64,000 nt of DNA from Micromussa lordhowensis (Eukaryota > Cnidaria > Anthozoa > Scleractinia > Lobophylliidae): positions 4,644,314 through 4,708,313 of the forward strand of contig OZ026603.1 of the NCBI GenBank assembly GCA_964020085.1, in the 5' to 3' direction. Shown one piece after another: positions 1-12,862 of the stretch (position 1 is the first letter of the stretch; the number at the start of each line of letters is the position of its first letter). The position numbers and the translations under genes are program-made. Below the pieces are notes generated by a model. The model was not told the DNA's origin. It did no database searches and was given only the letters and a program-made list of their open reading frames with translations.

Positions 1-467
1 ACCTCAGATAACGAAAAACGTTTGTAAAATTCATGTCTAGTGAGGTTTCCATGCCAATGGCCAATGTTCTATAAAACGCATGTGCAATTGGAAACAACAT
101 TTAGACCAAATCATTAAAGTGCAGTCAACCCGGCCTATTCATCCAAAATATAGAAAATATTGTTGAACGCGTCCCTACAACGGCCACCCCACGGCGATCG
201 TACCCACTGACCGAGCTGGAGACAGGAACAGGCTACCAGGAAGGAAGGCAAGGGCTTGAGGGTCTCAATGGGATGGTGGCTTTTACGGCTAACGGTTATT
301 ATTAAACTCTCAACTTCGGATAATGCAATTCTAGCTTTCTGATTGGTTCACTAGATCTCGGTTACCAGCCATTATACCTGCGTTTGACCTTGTATGGAAA
401 CGAATGCGGCAAATGTCGCTCAGCATAAAATTTTTCCCGTGAAGCCAAGTTTCGTCGACAAAAAAAA

Positions 468-586
468 ATGGATGAAAAAGGCAGATTTGGCGAGCTGTCC
501 ACGCAAGAAATACAAGAAATTATGGACAAGGCCGTCCAAGAAACAACAAAAACAGCCATAAAGTTCAGAATCACATTGTTTAACGG
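468..586 (+). pseudogene. Possible fragment of a transposon-derived ORF (leader exon type)
   Basis: Forty in-frame codons beginning MDEKGRFGELSTQEIQEI and containing TKTAIKFRITLFN, then a possible donor (g|gtacgc) at 587. The 'LSxEEIxxI...TKxAxKxxxxxF' layout recalls the N-terminus of KIAA1958/DUF3504-type recombinase proteins that are repetitive in cnidarian genomes. No downstream catalytic exon was recognised, and the frame stops at 657-659. Confidence 0.25.
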
Positions 587-957
587 TACGCACCCGTTAA
601 GTTTCAATTCAAAGTTACAAAATTTCAAATATGACCGTCGAGATTTTAAGCATTCGTGAAGGTTACGTAACAACAACAACATTTCCGGTCGTTTCTGAGA
701 CTTCAATACAACAAGCGCGAATGGAATAATTGTTAAATCATTTGATGCATTTCCCCTTCTTTTCATTGGCCGAGAGCCCACCACGTGATGCGCAACTAAC
801 TTGCCTACAAATAATGGTCTGCTCATGCGTAGTACCGTCTAAATGTGTTAATGTTCTGCTCAAGCGCCACGCTCTTGTGTGAATAATGGCAGATCGCTTA
901 CCTGAGCTGTAAGAGAGTGATTTAAACATGAAAACAAACTTGGTGATCGAATGATAA

Positions 958-1109
958 GACAATTATTGAACTTGGTTATCACAAACACCGTGATTTGTCA
1001 GCGTCTCGCAGATCAATTTCTTTGCCTCAGCCTTCGGCTTCAGCAAATAATTGGTCTGCCCGCCATTGACAAATCACGATATTTTGCTTAACCTCGTGCA
1101 ATAATTGTT
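958..1109. mobile_element. MITE-like inverted-repeat element
   Basis: Imperfect terminal inverted repeats of over 40 bases: left GACAATTATTGAAC and CGTGATTTGTCA, right TGACAAATCACG and GCAATAATTGTT. The centre folds on GCCTCAGCC/GGCTTCAGC. No ORF. Confidence 0.65.
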
Positions 1110-4100
1110 AATTTATTTTCCGTACGGTTAACAAAAGTTTTAGAAATTAATTACTATTGTTCTAGAACTGGTTAAAGATTAAGTTTCAGTTGCTTAAAAA
1201 AAATTAAAAATATTTTGATTACTGTAAAACATGATTTTAAGGTCTTAGGACCATTCAGGGATGGAAAAAGGTATTATTATGATAATTGTAGACTAATGTA
1301 GCTTACAAGCCACAAGACAAGGCACACAATAGTCGCGACAAGAGATCACCTTCGTGGCTTAATTTTTTTACGGTTAACATTTTTTACGGCTAACGGTTAA
1401 AATTTCCCAATTTTGACGTCTTTTTCGATGTGGATATATCTCTATAAAGGACCGATGTGAAAACCATCTACCGCCGATCTGACTTCTCCTCTGACCATAG
1501 TTATTTGATTTGATTTATTACTAGTAATAATTCTCACTACATCTGCCCCCGCCTTATTACGTAATGAACTGTGCAACTTTTATTACAAAATATGTCTCCC
1601 CAGAATCGTTGAAATAACAGGCTGATCTGACCTTTTACTCTCGTTGTGTAATCCTTCAAATCACACAAATTATAAACACATGTAATTTGTACATGTACAT
1701 ATTTCAAAACTCTTCTCTGTTGGATACTGTTAATCGCATTTGAGTACAGTTCTATACCAGCACGCACAATTCCTTAAACTGCGTGAATCGAAACAGGAAA
1801 CTCGCCATAAAGTGATCCGAACGAGCTGCCTTGCGCCCGCCACACTTCTCCAGACCTCACATATGCAAGGTTTGTTTAGATGAAAAACAGGCCCTTAAAT
1901 AAGGAAACACATTACCGTCACGCGCCGAGTTTAATAGTGTGGTAAATGATGAAATTATGAGGTCAAAATTCCGGCCTTCTTTTCCAACCGATGATTTCAT
2001 ATTATCCAGACTTGCTGCGCGTTTGTAAAGACTAAATAAAACGAGGCTGTAGAAATCTGAGATTAGAAAGTCTCATTCTCTGAAGGTGGAAAAAAAAATC
2101 AACAAGTTCTCCTTCTGAGTCGTCTCGGTGACTTTACTTAACATAAACAGCGCCGACAGACTTTGCAAGTTTATACTCAAGTATTTTACCGGAACTCGTT
2201 TGCATTCTGGTCGGACGTTACCTACCGCAAGAGGAATGAAGCGAAGCCTATCGGTTTGAAAGCGGGGGCGAGTACGAGGTCTTTGTCTTTGTCAAGCATA
2301 CTTTTGTATCTACTCCCTCTATTGTTTGTTGAAATTTGCTGAGCAAGCGTAGTGTGTGACTCACATGCCACAAAGTTTTCCTGTGTAGAACTGATACAGG
2401 ATTCAGGAAACCCATTTACTGTACGTCCGTACGGTGTTCAAGTTGTTTTCGAAGTAAAGTGGGTGCGAACAACCTTGGAAGCCAATGTGATTCCGGTTGA
2501 TAAAATAATCTCCTCGTGTTACAAGGATCTTAGAGTCTGTGGAACGGGTATTTCGATCTTCACAGTTACTATTGTGTTCTGAAGACACGGAGAATTCAAG
2601 CGAGCACTGATCGCTCTCAGATCACGCATCTTGTGGGAGACAGCTGCTTCAGGCGATGTGCTTTTTACAACACCAATCGTAAGATAAAGCAGCTGATAAA
2701 AAAGGTAAGTGTCGTTTTAAAGTGAGTGAGCCTTATTATGTTGTTGTAGCTCTTGTGGATTAAATCTTCGAAAGAGTATCTCGATATCTGAATTTCCTTG
2801 CAAGTAACTTAGTGTTAACTCTAACAATTTCATCTGTGCACGTTTACTAGCGAGCGACGACATACGCTGTAATCTTATAGCAGTTTAGACTGATTATAAC
2901 AATTACTTATCGAATTCCTTTAATAATCAATTTCTGGTAGCAAATCCACGAGCTTTCTTTCTTTATGACCAAAATTTTTGCTTTATTTCGAGTCTCATAG
3001 CGACCTTTAAGCTGACGTTCAGAAATTTTGTCTTACGTTGGAATGGAATTTCGAGACCGAGGTACAATTACACGACGTAGATTTCCGTTGTGGGCAGTTA
3101 TCCTGTCTGCCAATTGCTCATTTATTCACTGCACGATACTAACAATTTCTTCATACATATAAGTGGAACTCCATCAGTCGCTTAATCAATTTTATCTGAC
3201 CGATCTGTTATATGTTTATTGTTTTATATGTTCCAGATAAGAACTGTCGAGTTATTCTGTGCTATGTATGTTGGGCGTAAGTTAACACCTTGAGATTTTA
3301 GCATGCACACACCGCGAAAGGGTTTTATGAGCGTTCCGCCGCCATTTGACAAAGTTGTTTCGCTAAAAGTGGACGCGTTTTGTTTGTTCAAAATTGTTTT
3401 ACTAAGTAAAGTGTTGGCACAAAGCGATTCGTATGCTAATTTCCATTGTTCGAGTCAACTTCGACACGAGGGCCGAGGTTTCTTGGCCCGTCAAAATTTC
3501 CTACAGTAACCAGTTTTTCTGAACAGATCTCGAAAAAAAGTCAATGCTAGCCAACATGCTACGGCCTACATGTACAATTTCCCCATAGACTAACTATATA
3601 TCTAAGAAAGAACTGCTTTGCGTCCAGCAGTTTACAAACTAAAACCGGAAGTTCAAATTCAATACAGTCAAAGACGAATTATTTTTAAAAGTGCAAAGAC
3701 CTATTGAAAAAAGCTGTAAGTGTACATTTTGTGACGTTTCTTAGATAAACACGGCATGTTCGTTTATATGATATCTTACGATATGTCCTTAGTGTGAACA
3801 AATCATGGAACAAGAACAAACTGACTTTGACGTAATATTGTTCCAGATTTGATCTGCTCGTTAACCCCTGAAGAAAGTTCTTATCTCCGAACTCAAAGAA
3901 AAATGTCTCTACATGTTAGTATACGTATAATACAATTTGAAGCCAAAGAAATGTGTTTTGAGAAGTTTCACCATCAAAGTTTATACTTGGGTCAACCTTT
4001 GGAAACCCTTGCGTACCCACGTTAAGGCAAAAATATTGGCCACTTCTCTCAGACCAATTTTAATTGTCCTTCTTTGTCAAATTTTCCTTTTGTTTTAGGT

Positions 4101-6680
4101 CAAATTTAAATTTTGTGGACGTGACATACGTACTTTCTTAAGTGAGTTTAACGAAGCGGCCGACTGACTTACTTACTTTTACCACTGTTTGCCTAAGACT
4201 TAAAGAATGCGGGGCGATTAATTTGTAAGTAAAAGACCGACTGTAGCAAAAAAGAGAGCTAGAAACATTTGTCATGCTAATGATTTGAAAATTAATTACT
4301 CACAAATTCCTTTTCTTCTAGGCGCCTTCTTAAAATGACTTTGATTACCTTTATTAACACTCGATTCAATGTATTCTACAAATGTATACTTTTCCGTCCG
4401 AGTGAGAAACATCAATTTTTGTTTTGGTTATCGTTTTGCCTTTTCACGCTCTGGTAACGCAGCGGCTATTGTTGTTACACGTACCCCTTCAGGCGAATAA
4501 CGAGTATTCAATAAAGTTCACCAATGGTTATTAGCAGGAGGTGTTTTTCTGACAAAAAATGATTGATGTCCGACGGCAATGTCTTGCAAATTAAACATTT
4601 AGTCTTTCGTCGGATCTAAGCCTTGCCGGGGTCAGCCGACATACTACATATTCATGAAATGTCGATCAGGCGCTCATCGCATGCTATAATATTTTTTCCT
4701 ATAGCATGCCACGGTCTACTTCACTCAACCGCATATAGACAGATTGCCGGGATTCCGCAATAATGAATCTTTGTACGGGTTTTCTCGATTAGCTACGCCA
4801 AATACATCATTGTTACGAAGTTAAACAAGTTTTCGGTATCTGCTTACTCTGTGTTTGTATCGGCGTTTGCTCAAAAACGTGGGTTGGCAAATTGGCCGCT
4901 CTCCTGGACTCGTTGGAGTTCAATTCTTTTAACGTGATATTTCATCGGAGTGACACGAATGCAGCTGAGGTAAGACATTGCCTGACATTTGTCATCCTGT
5001 TACTATCCTTTTCGAGGCTTGCAACTTGTATAACATACTTTATTCTTTTTATCTTAATAATGCCTTAACCGTAAATGATGATCCGAACACAGATAAGTCT
5101 CAAATACCCAAGTTTATACTTATGTAGGGATCAAGATTTACGAGTAGGTCAAAACGATCTGAATTATTAACGACTTTCGCGAAGTACGGTTAAGTTTCGT
5201 CTAAATATTGCTTATCTTGTAATGAGGAGGGCCAATATCTCGAAGACAAGGGCATCATTGGATGATCGGTTTAGTTGTAACAAGTATTGTCAGTAGCGAA
5301 ATGAAACTTTGCCAAATCCGTGAACGCTGCTGAACAGGCTTGTATGTTACAGCATGCTTTCATTTTTCATACGCGGACTCTGATCTTGTTCCGCTTTTAT
5401 AAATTTTTAATGCGTTTACTTTGCAAATTTTAAATGTCAAAGAAATACATTTTTGCGTTTCTTTGCTATAGTAACTATAGAATTAGGAGAGGGATTGCAT
5501 TCTTGTCCATTATTTATCACAGAAAACAGAAGTGAATGCCATGATTCTCAATCAACAAAGTCCTTGGTAATCGATTTTCCAATTTCTAGATATGTTATAT
5601 ACACCTTGATAAAGTGTTACTAATTTATCTATTTCCTGCTCTAAATCAACTTGAAGTTGTAATCTGTTCTAGCTTACTGAGGCTTGAGGTTGTATCGTTT
5701 TGCGATGCATCATCCCCGTCGATTTTAAAATTCTTTTCAGCGTGAAAATATAGTTTAGTTTACTTCTCGTCGGCTTAGAAAAACCGCAGGAAAAAAAAAC
5801 GTTAACTTGGCATAGTAATTAACTGAAGGAACGGCTAGGCTAACCGCAGCCATTTTCTTCCAATCAACCAATTCCTCTATTTGTCATCACAATTCTTATC
5901 GCAGCAAACAGAAACATACATAATAGAAGGCGTGTGAATTTCTACTCAGTGCAATAAAGACACGTTCAACTCGTTAACCTTTGTATTATGCCTCTGCATC
6001 TGTTTTTTTAAGTTTAACATCTGTACAATCTCTGAAAGTTTATATAATTATCTAACGTTTAGTCTACCTCCGAAGAAACCGGCGGTCAGCCGGAGTCTCT
6101 CGCGTTAGATGTGGGCCAGTAGGGAGTGGTTAGGGACATGGGCGCTGGAATCGGAGCGTTGTAGCGATGTGAGATCAGCAAAGTTAGAAATGGGCTGTTA
6201 ACTGTCAGCTAAGAATTGCCGAAAATTTGACTTACAACTTTGATTCCAGCACACACGCGTAGCTAGACCCCCTGTTTCAGTCGAGTTAAGTTGCCATATG
6301 TGGGTTGGTGATAGTCAAAGGGTGTGTCAATTGGCAAAACTGAATCGAGCTTCAGAGCCAAAAAAACAGGGACGCTTCTCATACAAAATGGAATTACCTG
6401 TAATAAAGAGAACATTTCTCGATGTTATTGCGATTTTACGAAATTTTGCATTTTCACTACCATGTCTGGTAGTAAACAGGAATTGTCTATGCCCTGCAGG
6501 AGTGATAGACAGGCTGACTTTTAGGAAAGAAAAGCTACAATAAAAAGAATTATTTCATTTGGATGTGGGCCAGCTTTAAAGCACTGTTTAATTGAACGCT
6601 TTATTGTACTTGGGAAGGGATTAAGGTGCGTCATATCGCGATCGATTGCAATTGACATCAATTATACGTGCGTTACCCGC
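1110..6680. other. Mostly featureless AT-rich non-coding DNA
   Basis: No ORF with recognisable family features. Notes: the short motif ACGGCTAACGGTTA occurs near 286-299 and again near 1387-1400; a 10-bp hairpin (GCATGCTATA) lies at 4679-4709; two strong splice-donor consensus sites sit at 2705 and 4970. Confidence 0.5.
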
Positions 6681-7803
6681 GATCAAGTAAAAAGTATCCG
6701 GGATACTTGAGAATGGTTTGAACCGAGAGACCCTTCGTTCTGAAGAAGGGCTAACTTATGTTATTGTACATTATTCTTTCTGCATGCATGCATTTCTGGA
6801 CTCATTCTCACGTTTCGATCGAAGTTTGGGAGAACAATCAAAGCCGAAATGTAACTAGCCACTAAATTTCAGTGGGCCTCTTGCCACGAATTTAGCCTGA
6901 AGGGCTTAATTTTTTCCCACGTTTTTATTGCATCAGTGCTTTATTTTTATTCCAAGCCTTTTCTTCAATTGGCAAGTGAAAACACCTCTACATCTATTAT
7001 AGCTTTACGAAAGGGCATTTAAAAGGGTCGTTTTTTCCTTAAAATTGAATAAATTCAATTCTCCGTTAAGAAATATTTTTGAGAAAAAATGATTATTTAT
7101 ATAACAATGAAGCAAGGCTGATGACTGCGTAGAAAGCTGAACGGGACAAGGACATAATAGCGTCCAAACTGAAAGCCAAGATTTGCAACCGTAGACAGCT
7201 GTTTTGACCTGGTTGGGTCTCGTCAGCACGATGTAGCAGCAAAAAATAGAACGACCGACTAATCGTTATGTTTCTTTTTTTTTTTGGCTAATTAGATCTT
7301 TTTACGGATCTCACGTATACCAGCAGCATTTTCGTTTACAGTCCCTTGCATCATTGACTGAATTTATTATTTAAAAGCAGCCTTGTTTAATTTAAGAATT
7401 GATATAGAAGCAAACTAGCTATTTTCTTCGCCGGACTAATGGAAGAGCTAGGAACATGGCATGCTATTTGAGTATCAGCTGACATTGAAAACGCGTAAAC
7501 TTTGCCACTTTGTGGGAGCCATTCAGCAATGGCAGCTATTAGCATGAAATGCAGCGATTAACCTTGTCTCATTTGATTTGGGAGAGTCCACTGTTTGATC
7601 GTTTTTTCTTTCGTTTTAAAGGCTACAAATATAGGCCATATGGTAAATCGTTTAGCTAGCTTTGGATCATTTTAATTTCACAAAAACCATTCGAAGCCGA
7701 TACATGTACGCTTAGCGGACCTATACAGTCCGATATTTTCTTACAGTCTTTTAAGACCAGATTTAATTAATATCAAGTGGACTTGAACCTAAAACTTTCC
7801 GTG

Positions 7804-7833
7804 ATTCATCGACATATTAATATGTCGATGAAT
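7804..7833. repeat. 30-bp perfect palindrome
   Basis: ATTCATCGACATATT followed directly by its exact reverse complement. It lies in copy 1 of the triplication; copies 2 and 3 keep only a single TCATCGACATAT-type half. Confidence 0.9.
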
Positions 7834-7946
7834 AAATGTACTGTTGTCGATTCAATACATGTAGTCGGTGTAGACAAAGTAGACAAAAGTCGGTCTAGAG
7901 ACACTGGGTGAAACCTTATATAACTGTATTACTTTTTACCAGTCTG

Positions 7947-8106
7947 ATAGGCCAATTTCGATATATGAAAATTCAGCCTAAAACAATAGACCTCAGCTCG
8001 AGGTTCCGGGGATTAAACCTCACAAACTCTGTATTTATTCCCCAGAGCCTCCTGCTGTGGTCTATTGTCTTAAAAACTGAATTTTAACATATCGAAATTG
8101 GTCTAT
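7947..8106. mobile_element. MITE-like element of about 160 bp
   Basis: Near-mirror ends: TAGGCCAATTTCGATAT at the left and ATATCGAAATTGGTCTA at the right, then AAAATTCAG/CTGAATTTT and CAATAGACC/GGTCTATTG, giving arms of about 45 bp around a short unique centre. Absent from copies 2 and 3 of the surrounding triplication. Confidence 0.75.
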
Positions 8107-9531
8107 TACTAAAAGTTTAAAATTACATGTACTACCTTATCCAAAGTCAGCAGTATGAGAAAAATACCTTTTAATGTATTTTAACTGCTAATCGGTTCAA
8201 AAATATGATCTTGATTACTGAGAGTATCCAAAAAGATAAAAAAAAGCACACGCGCAAAAAAAAGAAAAAAAACACCGGCAAAATGTAATCAAAGATATAT
8301 ACAAGGAAACTAACAAGGACAAAGTAGGAAAGCAAGAAATATTTGCCGTCGAATTATAGCGAAAAATTAGGATAGAAAATCGCTTCTTATACTGAGCTTT
8401 GCAGATAGTCAAGGGAGACAAGTGTTGACTAAATAAATCTGACGTTGCGGAAATAATATTTTTAGAGTACTCCCTGAATGAATTATTTTATCCAAGTAAT
8501 TTAATACAGAGGCTGTTGATGTAAATTTAACATCATGAGAAACTGAAGTCGAAACATTGATTAACAATTTGATTTTACATGCTTCGCATTCGGATTAACA
8601 CGGTCTCTTGGTTTGCCTTGCAATCACTGGTCAAGTAGAAGGTATCCGGGACACTTGCAAAAGGTATGAACCGAGACACTGTTAACAAGAGGGGCTAACT
8701 TCTTTTATCATTGTGCAATATTTTACTATATGCATGCATGCCTGTCTCGACTCATTCCCATGTTTTGACCGGGATGGGAGAACAATCAAAGCCAAATAAC
8801 CTCTGAATTTCGGTGGGCCTCTTGCCAATTAAGCCTGAAGGGCTTAATTTCTCACGCACGTTTTTATTCAAGCAACAGTGCTATATTTTTATTCCAAACC
8901 TTTTCTTGAATTTGCAAGTGCAGAGCACCTTGACATCTACTGTAAGTTTACGAAGGGACTGAAGGGACACCCAAAAGGATTGTCTTTTCTCCTTAAAATT
9001 GAACAAATTCAAATCTTTGTTAAGAAATGTTTTTGAGAAAAAAAATATTATTTATATTCAGTCTTGTAATGATTGCTATAGAAGCAAACCACCTTTTTTT
9101 CCCGCCGGATTATTTATAATTCGCCCAGTGGAAGAGTAAGGAACATGGCATGCTATTTGAGTATCAGCTGACATTGAAAACTAATTAATAACCTTGGCCA
9201 CTTTGTGGGAGCCATTTAGTCATTAGCATGAAATACTGCGATTAACCTTGATCAACCTTGCTTTCGTTAAAAGCTTTAAATTACTATTAGTTAATTTATC
9301 AAATATATGCAATATGGTATCGTTTAGCTAGCTTTAGACCGTTATTATTTTGCAAAATGCAATTCGAAGTTGCATGTACGCCTAGCAGACCTATGCAGTT
9401 CAATCTGTTCTTACAATTTTTTGAAGCTAGGATTACATAATATCAAGTGGAATTTATTTGAAGCTTAAACTTTCCGATGTCAGCGGTGCAATAATTACAT
9501 GGTAAACGGTTTGAACCCAGAAGTATCAGTA

Positions 9532-9649
9532 GTTCGTATAGTTTGATTTTATCCGTCTGGTGGAGGGAACTGTTGTTGGTGAAGGTTGAGGTCACCAACA
9601 ACAGTTTATATGCGAACAACCCTCGCCCAGACGATGTCTCTATACGAAC
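9532..9649. mobile_element. Fold-back element in copy 2 of the triplication
   Basis: Nested inverted repeats: outer GTTCGTATA/TATACGAAC, middle CGTCTGG/CCAGACG, inner perfect 15-bp arms AACTGTTGTTGGTGA at 9568-9582 and 9592-9606 around a 9-nt loop. Confidence 0.75.
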
Positions 9650-11144
9650 AACAGTGCATCAATTCATCGACATATATAACCTATTCAATCTTGTCTTATA
9701 GACAAAACAAGGCGAACCGTTATTAACTCTTTAATTACTTTATGCCAGGAGATTCCTAGACGTTTTAAATTACTTCAGTAATCCAATTTCAGTAGTAACT
9801 AGCTAGGGAAAAAATACCTTTACGGTGAATTCTAACCGCTATTCCGACGTAAAAATGTAGCCTTAAATTAATCAGTTTGGAAAAACGAAACACACAAAAA
9901 CAACCCCCATAAAAAATAGAAAACAGAAAAAAAAATCAAAAAACAATAAAAGAAATATTTGCCGTCGAATTAGACGGAAAAATCATAGAAAATCGCCATT
10001 TATCAAAAAGATTATTGATTATTTATATTGAGCTTTATGGGTGATAAGATGGGAAGTGTAGCCTAAACAAATCTGGCGTTATGGAAATAATATTTCTAGA
10101 GCAGTCCCTGAATGAATCCCGTTGTCTGAGATGACTTCAAACTGCACGGTGTTTAGATTGTGTGAACCAGAAGGAGGTCACGCGGTAAACTAATCCAGAG
10201 GCCGTTGATGTAAATTTTATATTGAAGACATCGAAGGCAAAGCGTTAATTAAAACGTTAATTAAAGTCTGTCTAGGACTGCAATGGACTGAAAGTAAAAC
10301 AAATTCCTGATCAGGTAAAATATCCGTGGACACTTGCGAATGGTTTGAACCGATAGACCGTTATCAAGAAGGGTTAACTTCTCTCATTATACAATATTCT
10401 TACAACATACATGCACGTGTCATCTCATTCCCACATTTTGATTTGGATCATGGCGAACAAGCAAAGTCAAAATATACTCAGTTGGCTGGCCTCTTGCTAT
10501 TTTCACCTGAAGGTTCAATTTTTCCTTTCGTCAGTGCTCAGATATTTATTCCATACCCTTTCTTCCAATGGGAATCACAAACACGTTTACATCATTCTTT
10601 AGCTTTTCAAAGGCACATTAAGGAGTTAATTTTTCTTTAAAATATAATTAAACACAAAATTTTGTTCAGAAATATTTTTTTGTGAAAAATGATTATGTAA
10701 ATGCAGTCTTTAGTGATAATAAAGATATCTCTATTCATTTGAATAAAACTCATATCAAGTGTTACAACTGATAAAGGAAAAAATTGATCCATCCCTTTTT
10801 ATGTAATGATTGATATAGAACCAAATAAAACCGCCTATTTTCCCCGCAGACTAACTCGTCCAATTGAAGAGGTAGGAACATGACATGCTATTTGGGTATC
10901 ACCTGACATTGAAAACGATAAACTTTGCCACGCTTGTGGGGGCCATTCGGCATTGGCAGTAATTGACACGTAATGCTGCGATTAATCTTGTCTTATAGAA
11001 TATGGTGAATTATTTGGTTAGCCTTGGGCTACTTTAAGTTCGTAGTTATATATGACACTAGCAATGCGAAGATGTATGTACACTTAGCGGACCTGTATCG
11101 TTTCTCGCATAATTCTGTCAAGAGAGGACTTTACTTGAAGCTGT

Positions 11145-11235
11145 CCTGCAATCAGGCGTTTTTTCTTTGTTTCCCGCGGCGGGAGAAAAAAGTAAAACAA
11201 ATAAAAGAAAGAAAGAAGGAACGCCTGATCGCAGG
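11145..11235. mobile_element. Short inverted-repeat element in copy 3 of the triplication
   Basis: Ends CCTGCAATCAGGCGTT and AACGCCTGATCGCAGG are inverted repeats with one mismatch; the interior has CCCGCGGCGGGAG and an AG-rich tract. Confidence 0.7.
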
Positions 11236-11767
11236 TTACAATGCATTAGTTTATCGACATATTGACTGATTTCATCATGTCGTAGAGGTGAACCGTTATA
11301 TAACTCTCATACCAGGGGATTCCTAGATGTTTTAAATTACTTTAGAAAACTAACTAGGGAAAAAAAGCTCTGCCGGCGTTGTATTTCAACTGCTAGCTAT
11401 TCTGACACAAAATTCATTGTCTTATAATTGGTCATTGATTATAATTGATTGCAAAGACAGAAACACGCACGCAAAAACACAGAAAAAATGCAACAAATAC
11501 AAGGAAACAGAGACAGACAGGTTTAGCATTCATGAAATATTTGCCGTCAAATTAGAGGGAAAATCGCCACTTATACCGAGCTTTGTGGATATTCGTGAGA
11601 GACTAGTGTTGTGTAAACAAACTTGGCGTTGCGGAAATAACATTTCCAGAATGGTCGCTGAATGAGATGATTTCAAACTCCACCTTGTTTAGATAGCATG
11701 AACCAGATGAGGAGGGCATGGATTTAAACTAACACATAATGACATAGGCCGTTAATGTAAACTTTGA

Positions 11768-12612
11768 TTAGTAGCTATTAGTGTAGCTGTTGTCGAGTTA
11801 ATCTAACCAGTCAGCTGAATCAGCACATTACACAGCACCAAGACAAACAAACTTGAGTGGTCCAAAGCTTTCGTTGCTCATTTTGGTTCAGTTCTCTCAC
11901 ATTTCATTGACGTATAGTGAAACAATCACGGTTCTGAGTGGAAAAGATAGTCTAGAAAATGCCACAGATTTTTCAGCCAAGTTTATGGTAAAGGTTAAGG
12001 TTAATGCGTTGGTTTAAGTCCAGCCGATAAAGCCGGTAGCTAGCAGTCTGTGAGTTTTCAGTTCTCTATTTGTATAAAACATTCTCAAAAGAATCCATTC
12101 CTGCCGGGGCTTAAAAAGAAAAAGAAAACATTGAATTTCAAATCATATATTCGCCAACAATGCTCCTAAGGCTGAAATTTGGATATGAACTTTCTGAATT
12201 TTTTGTACGTTCGTCGTGGAAAGTTATTACGAATTGAACACGTTCAATATTAATTAAGACAATCAAACGCTGTCTGTACACTTTTGTTGGAATCCAAGTG
12301 ATTTACCACTGACAGAACACCTTGTTTTGCATTGTCTCAAAAGAGCAATCAAGAAACTTTTCAATCTAAAATCAATCATCTAATTAAATTATAAACTTCA
12401 GCCTCAGCCCCCTAGATTGACGTTCTTCAATTTCTTGTGAGAACCGGCATATTGTCAAGAAGTTTATCGCCGGTTTTTTGAGAACAGAACTCCCTCAGTT
12501 GATTTGTAGCAAGGTTTGAAAAGATTAGCTTTCCATGCTGAACTTCGGGCTTGGGCAAGCGAAGACACCAGGGTAGCACAGCTTTAGCCTGTTTTTTTTT
12601 TTTTTATCTAAA
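11768..12612. other. Non-coding DNA, no feature seen
   Basis: AT-rich stretch between the triplication and the tandem array, with a poly(T) run near 12593-12606. No ORF or inverted repeat of note. Confidence 0.4.
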
Positions 12613-12862
12613 CTGAAAAACTTGCTCTGGATTTCATGGTAATATTTGGATATTTAGAGAAGTATATCGTAACCTAAGCGAAAACAATTGATTTTGGTTT
12701 CAATGCTAAAATTTGGCCATCATTTGCAGAAACATAGCGCTTCCTAAGTGAAAACTTTGCACTTGGTTTGAATGGTAAAATTTGGATATTTGGAGAAATG
12801 TATTGCGTATCCTACGTAAACGAAAGACTTGCTCTGGGTTTGCAACATTTTGTACTTTGCCG
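12613..12862. repeat. Diverged tandem array, about 3.5 units of about 70 bp
   Basis: Units share TTGCTCTGG/TTGCACTTGG, TTTCATGGTAATATTTGG or TTTGAATGGTAAAATTTGG, then CTAAGYGAAAAC. Spacing is 64-72 bases. ORFs crossing it arise from the repeat and are not genes. Confidence 0.7.

Larger units (their letters stand above)
6681..11767. repeat. Three diverged tandem copies of a 1.5-1.95 kb segment
   Basis: Copies begin near 6681, 8631 and 10310 (shared TCAAGTA...TATCCG...ACTTG start) and end near 8540, 10230 and 11767 (shared GAGGCCGTTGATGTAAA-type end). Shared anchors in the same order include TGAAGGGCTTAATTT (about 6897, 8830, and degenerate near 10507), CATGCTATTTG (about 7459, 9150, 10887) and GCCGTCGAATTA (8345, 9960, 11545). 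No coding frame is conserved among the copies. Each copy carries a different small inverted-repeat insertion at about the same relative place. Confidence 0.85.

Noticed and set aside
362..826. 154-aa minus-strand ORF near the left edge
   Set aside because: Composition is unlike a real protein, no domain is recognised, and it overlaps the opposite-strand fragment at 468-586.
8215..8421. Minus-strand ORF with Phe/Tyr/Ser-rich hydrophobic sequence
   Set aside because: Produced by an A-rich tract; not preserved in the other two copies of the tandem triplication.
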